This document shows positions 35,201 through 46,000 of a DNA stretch of 64,000 nt, piece after piece. Under the pieces are notes generated by a model. The model was not told where the DNA came from. It was given only the letters and a program-made list of their open reading frames with translations, and did no database searches. How positions within the stretch are numbered: the first letter of the stretch is position 1; each line of letters starts with the position of its first letter. The position numbers were made by a program, and so were the translations under genes. Source of the stretch: Straminergon stramineum (taxonomy: Eukaryota; Streptophyta; Bryopsida; Hypnales; Calliergonaceae); contig OY987267.1 of the NCBI GenBank assembly GCA_963920665.1, forward strand, positions 2,294,001 through 2,358,000, written 5' to 3'.

Positions 35201-38200
35201 GTAATAACTGTACGAGGCTGTGTGTTTTGCTGGCAGTCAACACTTCTAGGACTTCCGTGTCCACTCAATTCAGTTGGTACGTTGCCAGTCGAATTTTTGG
35301 CTCTTGACAAGGTTTGGTTCTCACATACACATATTGTTAAGTTGCACCAGTACGCTGGAGCTTCATGACTTTAGCAGCCTACAGTTACAATGCTCACTAG
35401 AATGGTCGTATTCAAAATGTAACTGATACTTCTGGTTCGTCAGCTATCTTTTGGTGTGAGATTAGGTTTGCATGTTTCTCAACCATGTTTCTGTGTCACG
35501 CAGAAAGATCAGGCGAAGGCCATGTTTGGGAATGCGAAGCAAGTGCTTGACCAAGCTCTCCGCAAGTCACGTATCCACTCATCTCTAACCTACAGAAAGT
35601 GTTTTGAAAGATTTTACTGCCATTTTTGGCTTTACTCTCTGAATGCCCTTGCAAACATCTGAAATTGATGATCATTTAGTTGGGAGTGCTGGTTTAGTGT
35701 TGCTACTTTTTGATTTCTTAGTTTGTTGCACTGTTTATGGTCAAAATGTGAGATTTTCTAGGAACAGAGGAGCATGCGAATAGTTCCTTAACCATAGCTC
35801 AGAGCTCAAACAAGCAACTTCGCTATTCTTCAAGCCATTCGCGCCTCTGGTGGGGTACAAGTCCACGCTTGTTCACATTGACCAATTCATATCCAGCGGT
35901 CAATTTGAATCTGCCTTGTTATCATCCCAGGAGCTCATCAGGCTTGCTCTTGAAGGCTTACACTATTTCCAGACATATGATTGGTTATTTCTCATGTCAA
36001 CAGTTATCATGGGATATCTGGGCTGGATTGTTTATGTGTTCCTACACATATTGCAGTCATACACCAACTTTCTTCTACATTCCCGGAAGAAGGGTCCACG
36101 TACACTAGGCAATGAATCCAAAAAAAGATCGGTAAAACTTTTTTGCGTACCTGTGATCGATCTGTCGAGATTAAGATGAGTCTTAATACTTTTTTATGCA
36201 GTCTTTGTATTTTTAGGTGGAGGTCTTGAGAGCTTTTTTTAAGAGGGACTCGTCAAGGTGTCCCTTTTGTATCCCTATTATCTTGGCATCTAATCCAAGT
36301 TCTACTACGAAACGGTTTACTGAGAGACTCTGAAGAATCTCGTGAATCTAAACATTTCATGCGTATTGGACTCTGTTTATCTTGAAGCATTCTAGCGTGA
36401 TCAACGTAATCGGCTTCTGGTGATAAGAAGACTCGCTGAGTACTGTAGCTTATTTTGGACTTCTACCACTTGGTCATTGAGCGTAATCAATTGATTTAAA
36501 ATTTTGCCGTTCTGACCTATTGTTTCCACGTTGTGGATGTCATATGCCGCAGGTGCGCTGGGCAGGGGGGTTAATTATGGGAACATGCTCTCTTCTACTT
36601 TTGTTCCAAGGAGCTCCGCCTCTCTATCATGCTTATGTTGGTTTGGCTGTGTTTTTCTGGACTGAGGTTTTTGCAAATTTCGAAATTCTCCAAAATCTAG
36701 GAATTGTGATTCAGTCCACGAAAATCTCCTGGCTTCCGCAAGTCATTATAACTTCTTTGACATCATTCCTTGTCCTAGAGCTTTTGGTAAGAACTTAATT
36801 TTCATGGGGTAATGTTATATTGTTAGGCACCAGTTGGTCGTTTTTAAATTTTTGGCTTATCTGATGTGTTATTATGTCTCGTTTGGGTTGGTCATTTCAA
36901 AGTATTATTTTCTCTTTCCTGTCTCGGAATTTGCGTTAAATGCTCAGGGTTAATGTGAATCTTGCAGGTGGCAAGTTTTTTCCGACGAGAAGTCTACACA
37001 GTAATATTCTTAGTTGCGGGAATAGTAGGTGCAGTTTTGGTCTCCTGCAATACGCGAGGCTTATCGATGGTCCCTGCATTTGTGTGGGCCTCCTGTTGGT
37101 TTCTATCAGGATTCACTCTAATGCCAACGCAGATTAATGACAATACAGCTCTTGTGTGAGTGCTCTGATATAACTCTTTTCCTTGAAACCAAAAGCTCGT
37201 TGTTTGAATCGATTTGGTCTAGGACGTATGCTTAAGTCCTGCTTCAGAATAAAACGTGTTACCCACAGTCTATTCTGGGTCGTCTTGCAGTGTAGGAAGC
37301 GGGGTAGTGGTGGTTGCGGTTGCCATTATTGGTCGGTCGCTTGACTACGTGTACTCATCCGATCCTTCCTGGAAGCTAAAATTCTGTGGGTCTTCTGCCA
37401 AGTTGGAAAAATCTTGGCTTCTGTTTTGTACTCAGGTAATATTTCTAATTAGCTAATTGTAATCATGTTCTGAAGCCTCTTTATATATGAATTTAGATCG
37501 GGGTGGGGTTGGGGGAGAGTAAAAGAAGTAACAAAACTGGAATCGATCTTGTTGGCTACTCAATTAAACTACTTGTGATTATGTTGAGCAGATTTTACTG
37601 GTGTTGGTTGCATCTTCCATGGTTTGGGTCACAACATCATATCGGGCGGAAAAGAAAGGCCTTCCACTTCTTCATCAGATCATCAACTGGTCTTTAGCAG
37701 GATTGTCTGTTCTGCTGCCCGTGAAATCATCTCCAGCAATGCTACCTCGACTGATTTCCATATTCTTAGGCTTTACTCCTCTTTTTTTACTTCTTTCCAT
37801 TGGGTACGGCGGCCCTCAAATCCTCTTCTTGGCTTAAGTACATGTTCTTAAATTTCCCATTCAACCTCAGATGTTTCTATCTCTTTACTCTAAGGATGGT
37901 CTTTCGCTTAGTAAAGGAACCGAAGATTATCTTATGTTAGCGGCCCAGACGAGTGATGCAGGAATGGTTGGTTGTTGTTTTCAGGTACGAAGCTCTTTTT
38001 TACACAGCACTTGGACTCGTCCTCCTTTCGTGGATCCTTGTTGAATCTGTGGTATGTCACTCTGTTGTGCCGAGACCTTCTCCAATATGGGAACGATCAA
38101 ACTCTAACTATCTACCGGAGCCCGCTGGCATACACTCTTCGAAGGCGGCACTTTGCAGTATTGAACTTCAACACACCAGGGTTGCGCTCTGTTTTGTAAG

Positions 38201-40049
38201 TCTTTCCCTGCTTGATGTCGATGGCCAAGTGACTCAATTCTTTCTTCGTATGAATGACAATCTGTGCTGAAACTTTTCATGGGATATGAGGCCGTTTTTA
38301 GCAGAGCGGGCACTTGTTCAAGGTCACAACTCAGAATTTGTGGTGACAATAGATCTTACTGTCTGTGGCACTGACTTCTTCAGCACCCTTTGTATCACAA
38401 TAAAAACTGAAAATACTCTTGTCAATTTCTAGATTTAAGTTGAATCTGCGACTAGTCTTGGCGTCAGGCAATCGATATTGGTTTTCGTAGGAAAAATATG
38501 CCCCGGCATTTAGCCCACGATTTGGGGGGAGAGCTCTAATTCAAATTTTGACTGTGGCAGATTGTATTGATTAACGTTGCATTCTTTGGAACGGGAAACA
38601 TGGCCAGCGTAGCCAGTTTTGAAATCTCCTCAGTTTATCGCTTTATTACAATATTTGATGTAAGCGCTTTAACCAATAAGTCAATTGGTTTGATTTTTTT
38701 AGTACTTTTGGAGTGGTCTCATAGTTAATTTGCAGTCTTAGTGAATTACTAATAGGTGTGCACCAGAAAATGACTTTATTCTGACTGTTTTTTCTCTTGG
38801 ATTTTGTTACCTCTCCCGGATGCAGCCTTTCATCATGGGAGCACTTCTGCTGTGCAAGATTTTTGTTCCTTTCATTCTTGTCACGTACGTGATTCTCTCT
38901 TGACGTAACCGTGGAATTATTGATGTCATTCATACATTTTATCTAGTCATGCAGGATTGTGTGGATCGTTTGGAATGCAGAATGAAGTTTGTTATAATAT
39001 TTCTATGAGATCATTTACGGTTGTTGAAACATTGCATGTCTCGCAATATTCTGGCATTACTAGAGTAATCGTGCACACTGCAACGCTTAATGTTTGCAAG
39101 ACAGTGGTTGGCCATCTGAGAGTCCTAGTGTCAAGTCACATCTACAGCAAACAGTTTTTCTTACTCTGAAATGGAAATGCACTTACCAAGCCTTGTTTTG
39201 AATTACAGGTGTGCCTTCAGTGCAGTTACAAGGCTACTTGAGATTCCACGACTTGGCTGCTACTTCATTGTCCTATTATTCTCTGATGTCATGACGATTC
39301 ACTTCTTCTTCCTTGTAAGTGCTCGTGGCCCTAAAATTGTACTCCTTCCGTCCAGAAATAAGTGTCCTGTTTGGACCTCATAATTTTTTAAGGTTGTTTT
39401 GAGTAGGTTGTATGGAGACTTTTTAATGTCCAATTTCATTTAGGTTGTAATGAACACATGCAATGTTCTTCATTGATTCTTGTGAAATGAAATTTGGACC
39501 CTTCTGAATTTATGCTTCTCATAACATTATCAATGAAATTGGTATCAAATGCTTCGAACAAATCTGCGGACACTCATTCCTGGACGGAGGGAGTATCTGG
39601 CACTGGGGTACTGGGGCAGCACGCTGAAAAACAAAGTTTAATTTTCCCCCTGTTATGTTATTATCTTCTATACTGTCCTTTCATACATCAGAAGTGCCAT
39701 TCAAGTTACAATGCAAGCTTCCTTGAATGCTTTTACAGTTGGATTGTTCCAGACTTGACGAAGTCGTATTTCTATCTGGAACACCTATATGGTGTTCTTA
39801 CTTATGACCTCCAATTGTTTTCTCTAATTGACCCGTCGGTTTACTCTTGTGCAGGTCAAGAATAAAGGGAGTTGGATAGACATTGGACAGAGCATTAGCC
39901 ACTTTGGCATCATGAGTGCCCAAGTAGTGTTCGTGTTGCTTCTTTTTGCCTTATCTAGTGTTTTTACTCACGATCTTGACCTCTTGTCAAGTGAGGAATG
40001 GTCCTCTCTATTGAGATTACAAACTACAAATAATTTCAAGTATCAATGA
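32217..40049 (+). CDS. PIGN: GPI ethanolamine phosphate transferase 1 (PIG-N/Mcd4)
   Basis: Adds ethanolamine phosphate to the first mannose of GPI-anchor precursors in the ER membrane. Seventeen exons join in frame: 32217-32388, 33359-33550, 33913-34068, 34299-34592, 34716-34933, 35237-35311, 35504-35570, 35803-36131, 36553-36786, 36968-37155, 37291-37435, 37592-37803, 37985-38195, 38561-38659, 38826-38884, 39209-39314 and 39855-40049. The product is 983 aa, the usual family size. An N-terminal membrane segment is followed by the luminal alkaline-phosphatase-like domain: ADGMRAD (58-64), nucleophile Thr99 in [17 protein letters not shown] (218-226) and SDHG (264-267). [14 protein letters not shown] and many C-terminal membrane segments follow ([20 protein letters not shown]). 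The exon 7/8 junction has a second in-frame option. The Met at 32217 is chosen to match short family N termini; in-frame Mets lie upstream. Confidence 0.96.
39340..39595. mobile_element. Stowaway-like MITE in the last PIG-N intron
   Basis: TA flanks both ends (39340-39341 and 39594-39595). The left end CTCCTTCCGTCCAGAAATAA and the inverted right end CTCCCTCCGTCCAGGAATGA agree for about 25 bp with few mismatches. It is 256 bp long and lies wholly inside the intron between 39314 and 39855. The ends belong to the same class as 27198-27768, but the interior differs. Confidence 0.8.
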
Positions 40050-41303
40050 TTTTTAGTTTTTTGAAATCTCATGGTTCGTCAGCATACTCTTTTTCCTTCA
40101 TGGTTCGTCAACATACACTTCATACTCCTTCAGCAACATTACTGGTAAGTAAATCTCCTACTGCAACCATTTGTATCCGTCGTTTGCACGTAATAAACTT
40201 CGCAGGGAAATCCTAAGAAAAGTGGTAACTTCTTTCGTGTGGGCTACCCAAACGAATCCAACTACTGTATCTTCTTGCCCCAAGGTGAACGGTATCTCGA
40301 GCTTCCCGTATTCCTGTGGTGATCTCTCCCTAGTCGTAGTTGAAGCTTGGCTATCTAGTTTTTTCTGCCTACAAGTGTATCGTTCAAGGGTTTGGAAAGT
40401 TATCCACTAATTCCAGCTTCACGTGTGTGTACTCTTCTAGGTTCTGCTCGTTCTGCTCGTGCAGTTTTGTTTAAGAACGCTTCACATCCATATCATCGCC
40501 AACGATTGAAATTTTTGGACTAGGCTCTTTCACTTACTCGACTCCTACCGACACTTGTGTAACTTCACACCAATTTTTAACAAACTGACTGAGGTGTGGT
40601 AGTGCGCCAGGTATTCACACTGCCGTTAAGGGGGCCGGAATAGCGTTCCGTTCGCAAGGTACATAGATTTCTGCATCTTGTCCGTGCGTAGCATGAAATC
40701 CGATTCAGTTTCCTACTTGGGAGTTAGAAACTCTGGTACTAGGGTCCTTCTTTTCATGTGGCAATCAGTGCTCTAAGGGCCATGGCTGACGTTCTCTCTC
40801 CAACCTAGCCGTTTTCCAGCAAGTTGTAAATTTGTAGCCTGTGGAACTTCGTTCTTTCTACCGACATTTTTGATACTCGCTCAATTTGTAGCTACCAGCA
40901 CTAGGACTCCTTGTGTGGTGTTTGGCATACCCAACATGCTTGGTCACATTACATATATTCCGAGCTATTGGTTGCGTAAAGGTTGCTAAATTGCCTGGAG
41001 ATATGTAGATGCTTTCAGATCTACACGTAATTGTTTTGGAATATTGTTCAGTAGAGGCAATTCAGGACTTGGATAATTTAAAAACCTTCCATGCAGTGAA
41101 ACATTATCACGCTCTTCTTCAATGTACTTCCTTGCAGAAAGTAAAGATTCTTTGGATGGATTAAAGCAGGATTTCTTGTTTGTGGATTCAGCCACAACAA
41201 ACACTTGTATTTATAATACTTGTCAATCCATGGTCGACTACATCTAGTCATGTTTTCCACAATTGAGAGTTAGGGCATACGACCCATTTCCAACCCATTT
41301 TCA
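40050..41303. other. 3' region of PIG-N and intergenic DNA
   Basis: The first few hundred bases are probably the PIG-N 3' UTR. No convincing polyadenylation signal or further gene was recognised. The small open frames near 40990-41260 match no known protein. Confidence 0.45.
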
Positions 41304-42029
41304 ACCCATTTCCAACCACTTGAGCAATTACGCATATATGGAGCGTGGGTTTCTCAAGTGGGAAAATTTTCCCATGTACAGAAATAGAGTGTGGAAGGAT
41401 TCCATAATTTTCCAAAATTTTATTTCTCTTTCTATGAATTTTTTAGCTCAAGATTTTGTTCGACCTATATTGGTCTTATAGACCTTCCTATTTCCAACCA
41501 AGGGCTAGTTCACCTGGTTGCAGTATTAACCCCTAAATGACGGACTAGTCACCGCAGGGAAAAGGTGGGTTGAGTACTGTTGATTTTGCACTATCTGACC
41601 GGTGTTGTGGAAGCTTGCATTCCTCGTTGCCCTCATGAAAATTGTAGGAGGGCAGCCTACGACCTAAAAACCATGCACAGATATTTCCGTGTTGTGTTCT
41701 CAATGCCCATGCTCCCTAAAAATATGAATGCATACAAATTACTCTATTTTTGGCCCTCCATGATGCAGCACATCTCCACGATTGTGTTAAAAAAATAACG
41801 GATGAAAAATTGCATTCCTACATCCAACAAATTAGCTTCTTGTTATTCATCGGATGAAAAACCTCTGCATCGGCGTTTATGGGTTAAGGGTCTTGTAGCC
41901 AATTATAATGTGCCACAACTACACTGGGAATTGTGCCATAATAAATCACTGCTCATCAGTACCTGCACAGAAACAAACCAGTCTACAGGGCGAAAATGGT
42001 GTGTGTGTGATCGGAAAGGGGTCGGCTCC
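41304..42029 (+). repeat. Dispersed repeat R1, copy 2 (interrupted)
   Basis: Matches 2497-2880 on both sides of a 362-bp insertion. Left flank landmarks are 'cagaaatagagtg', 'ttccataattttccaaa', 'tatagaccttcc' and 'ggttgca'. Right flank landmarks are 'ccacaactacactggga', 'taaatcact' and 'gtcggctcc'. No coding sequence. Confidence 0.65.
41526..41887. mobile_element. TTAA-ended element nested in repeat R1
   Basis: It starts TTAACCCCTAAATGACGG and ends GCGTTTATGGGTTAA. With TTAA counted as the target duplication, the element proper begins CCCCTAAA and ends TTTATGGG. The paralogous copy of R1 lacks this block and shows CTAA at the junction, which supports insertion into a TTAA-like site. About 362 bp, with no transposase. 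Confidence 0.7.
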
Positions 42030-43052
42030 ATAAGACTTACGTTATGCAACTCAATAATGGGAGGGACCAGTAAATTGCCTTTGACAATGTTGAGAATTCT
42101 TAGCATTCAAGATCGTCGAAGTTTGTAGTCTCCAAGCTTGACTGATTTGCAACACGGGTTTCAGGGCTGCAGTAGTTCGACGACGAATTTCGAAATGAAT
42201 CTCAGAAGCTGAAAGTTTGATAGACATTTAAAAATGAAGGAATGTGCAATTGCAGAAGACTAATGCAAATGCATTGAGGAAACAGTTTGGAAAGACAGTG
42301 CTGAAGGAAGAGATGGTGATCACAAATCAGAAAGGATATTTTAAGAGAATTTGTTGAGTTTGTAGGAGGTACTCTACAGATCATGGAGCAAGAGTTTTCT
42401 CAGCTGTAAGAAATGCAATCAGGTGAGACATTTGATGAAGCCTCAATTTACATAATGAACATTTTAAATTTGTTCTTGTTTGCATTTGATAACTACTCCT
42501 GGCAGCCTTTCTAGTTGACCAATTCATGGTGGGATGGCATTATGGCAGTACTCCAATGATTGAGGCACATAGAATGGAACTTACAACATCCAGGAGGTGG
42601 TGGATAGCATGTTTTTATATTTTGTGTGATGAGAAAGCTCAACAAATGGCTATGCTTGTCACCATACAGTGCCCCAAGAGATGATTGTAGACCCCGAAGA
42701 CGTATAAAGAACTTCGACATTAAAATGTGTAAGTATTAATAAGGAGTCTCCATCTCATGAGGTTGTTTATGTACAACCTGTTGTTCATACACTAGTTTCA
42801 TTTCATGAAAACTGTTCGATCTTACCAGAAAAAAGTGTACAACGCTGTTGGCTTCCACCTCAGTACTCGGTACAACTGAAATTAGATATTTAATGCAGGA
42901 ATATAAGGCTAAGCAAGTATGACAGTACACTGTTAAAAAATGACTCCATCAAAATTATGCATTCATGATGAATAAACAGGACCAAGTTTGACGCACTACC
43001 AAGTATAAAAATTTTACATTAAAAAAATCCTAATATACAACCACAACCTCGA
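42030..43052. other. Intergenic DNA between converging genes
   Basis: No gene recognised. It probably contains the 3' UTR of the minus-strand polymerase gene at its right edge. Confidence 0.45.
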
Positions 43053-46000
43053 CTATAGTTTGTCACGGGCTTGGAAATATGTACCAATACCTGGTTGCTT
43101 GGGTTCAGAGACACTGGGCTGCTCTCTTGCACGCTTACTAGAACCTACACGATGCCCAGACTTGCGACCCCTTTTCGAAGACTGCAATGATGAACCTGAA
43201 CTTTGACTGTGTCTGGATCGATATATCCCTTCTAAAATGTGCCGCTGCTCTTCAACATCAACAGTCTCAAGATCGACAACTCCATCCAAAGGGTTGCATG
43301 GTCTCTCGTCTTCGTCTGTGTGCAATCGAGAGGCCTCATTCGTTGGAAACAGAGACCTGTCGGTGGTAACCAACTCCTGCTTATCATTTTCAATTTTAGG
43401 CAACGGTGAGTTGGGACCGAGGTACTTTAGAATACCTTTGGGTTTTATAGATGGAGAGGAAACTGATGGAGAAATGTTTGTGTCAGTCACTCGCTCCTGG
43501 CCATCATGTGCAGTAGTGGCTAACGTTGCTTTGGAACCGAGGTACTTGAGAATGCCTTTAGACTTTTCGGGTGGAGACGCTGCTGCTGGAGGAATGCTGA
43601 TGCTTTGGCGCGCTGCAGGTTCAGCATGCTGGAGTGCACTTGGATGGCTCATAAAAAAATGCTGTATTGACTTTGTACCCTGATCAACCAGAGAACAGAA
43701 CTTTAGTTGGAAATTTTTTGTATGGAAAGGTCTACTCTGCTTAGTTACTCCCGCGGAACATGGACGACAAGTGAAGCCAAAGCAATGAGTCAACCAGAAC
43801 AAAGTCGCGAACTGAGGAAGGTACACGCTGGTAAACATGCTAGCATCCAGTAACCTCGAAGTGTCCACATGGTCAAACGCGGCTACTTCAATAGGACTTG
43901 AAATAAATCATTTAGGAAGTTCAAAGGTAACAAAATGAACCAATAGGCACAAGAACTCATGTCCTACATTTTGGATCGATAAATATATGTCTTGGAAGGT
44001 ACTACAATCGACTATAAACTTTGAAAGCAGAATTTCTATTCTTTAGTTTGATCACTAAGGAGAAAAATGGGATGCGGTACAAAACCTGATTGGGAAGCTC
44101 CTGAAAACCGGTTGCAGCTATAGCAAGCCGTGTACATGGGAACAACCCTTCAACAGACTCGATTATTCGGAGAGACGTGTCTTCAAGAACCTTAGCCAAT
44201 GCCCATGTCCTATCTGTCATTGCGTCCTGTACACTACCATCGAATTCAGTAGAGTCATCTCGCAACTCACTCAAGTCACCCTGGAACTGGACCTCATCCT
44301 CACCTCCACCTTCAGCTTCTGGTCTGTGTTCTCTTTCAATATTCAGGGCCCCTTCTGTGTCACAGTAGGCAGGTGATGAAAGAACTTGTAAAGCGCCTGC
44401 GGGCATAGCCGTTGATCTGGAATGATCCGCGGAATTCTTGTACTTCCCAGACCGGTAGTAAAGCTGAAACAATTTGGGTTGCCTCTGATTCATTTCAAAA
44501 TCACGGCGCATCCTTATTGCAAGTTCTTGGGCTAGTACAAACAGCCACCTCCTGAAACACTTGGAAAGAAATTCGCAGTTAATGAAACCGACTGAACTTA
44601 ATTAATCACATTTACTTGAAAGATGTGGAAACTTAACCAAACAAGAATGATTCTATAAAGGTGACCTGTATAGTAGTCTCAGAAATATTGACAACTGGAT
44701 AATAAAACTAAGAACTCGACTTGTGCTGGTCCATTTGTTTACCTTATTTCCGAGAGGCCATTCGTAGCTCCAAAGCTTTTAGAAGCCAGCATGGACTTCA
44801 CCAAACCCTTCACTTGCACTGGCAGAGAGGCACTGTCAAGCTGATGAAATTACTACTTCAGAAACACAAATTTACCCGATACACAAAATTAGCATCCGAG
44901 GTAGCGCTACTGTAAAGTGCAGAACCGGCAAACTAACCTTTCTCAGCTTTAAGTCCCTGCACTGCTTTCCAAGCGTAAGTTCCAAGACGGTCGCCAAAGC
45001 AAGCCACAAGCGCTGATTGTGGAATCTGCTGCGCTTCACCTGCTGTTGTGCAGCCCCACCTCTTTTTCATCTCCTGCAAGACTTTCAGGGCATTCCATTA
45101 AGAAAATGCATCAATTGTAACGAAAAAACTTTTACACCGTAAACCTCTGCGTCCAAGCACATGCTTCTACGTGAAAAGACTCAGCCAGGGTACAAAAGAA
45201 CAGCGGAGAAGTCTTCTTTTGCAAACAAGCTAAAGAATCAGAGATCACCGACGAGACTTGAATTAGATGTTCCTGATTTCTAAAAGAAAAGTCAATACCT
45301 CTCCAAGCTTGCCACCTAGAAGTTTTATCTTCTTCAAAGGAAGGTCCTGCATCAGACCTGGAACGGATCTTGGTGGAACCTGAAATTCAACGCTACATAA
45401 TTAGCTAAAAATTTCATAGAAAGTAGCACACTCAATTCAATCAATGAAGCTCTGTGGTTTCAAGTGGACCAGAATTGAACAGGAAGAATGAGAGAACAAG
45501 AACCCACCAAAGTTTGTCGATCTGGTTTGTTTTTTGCAGAAGCGATCTTTGCCAGGAGTTTGTTTGACGCAATTCCCTTTCCACATCATGAAAAATAAGT
45601 CTTGCAAATCAGAGTGGCGAAAATAAATCTACTGGTGCACTCAAATCAAACACTTGACATGAATTTATGTTTCTCATCACTATTAGAGAATCCACCCTCC
45701 AGAGGCATTCTACAAAACCTAGTAACATTACAGATGACAGGGTTGACGTAAGAAACTGCCTCAAATGCCATTACAATTGGTAGAGTTAAAACGAGAAGGT
45801 TATTTTAAATACATCTAAAAGGGGAATTTTTGATGATGCATAGTCATGGGTGTCATAAGATTGCCTTAAGAAAAGTTAATGGAACAGGTCAAATTTTTAC
45901 TCTTCTAACCACAGGAAATCCTACACCAGCACACAGATGACTAACTCATCACCGTACAACAGCAAGAGAAATGAAAGTTAGCAAGCCAAAACATGAACGC

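Noticed and set aside
43237..43683. 148-residue plus-strand frame over the polymerase last exon
   Set aside because: Antisense shadow of the polymerase C-terminal exon.
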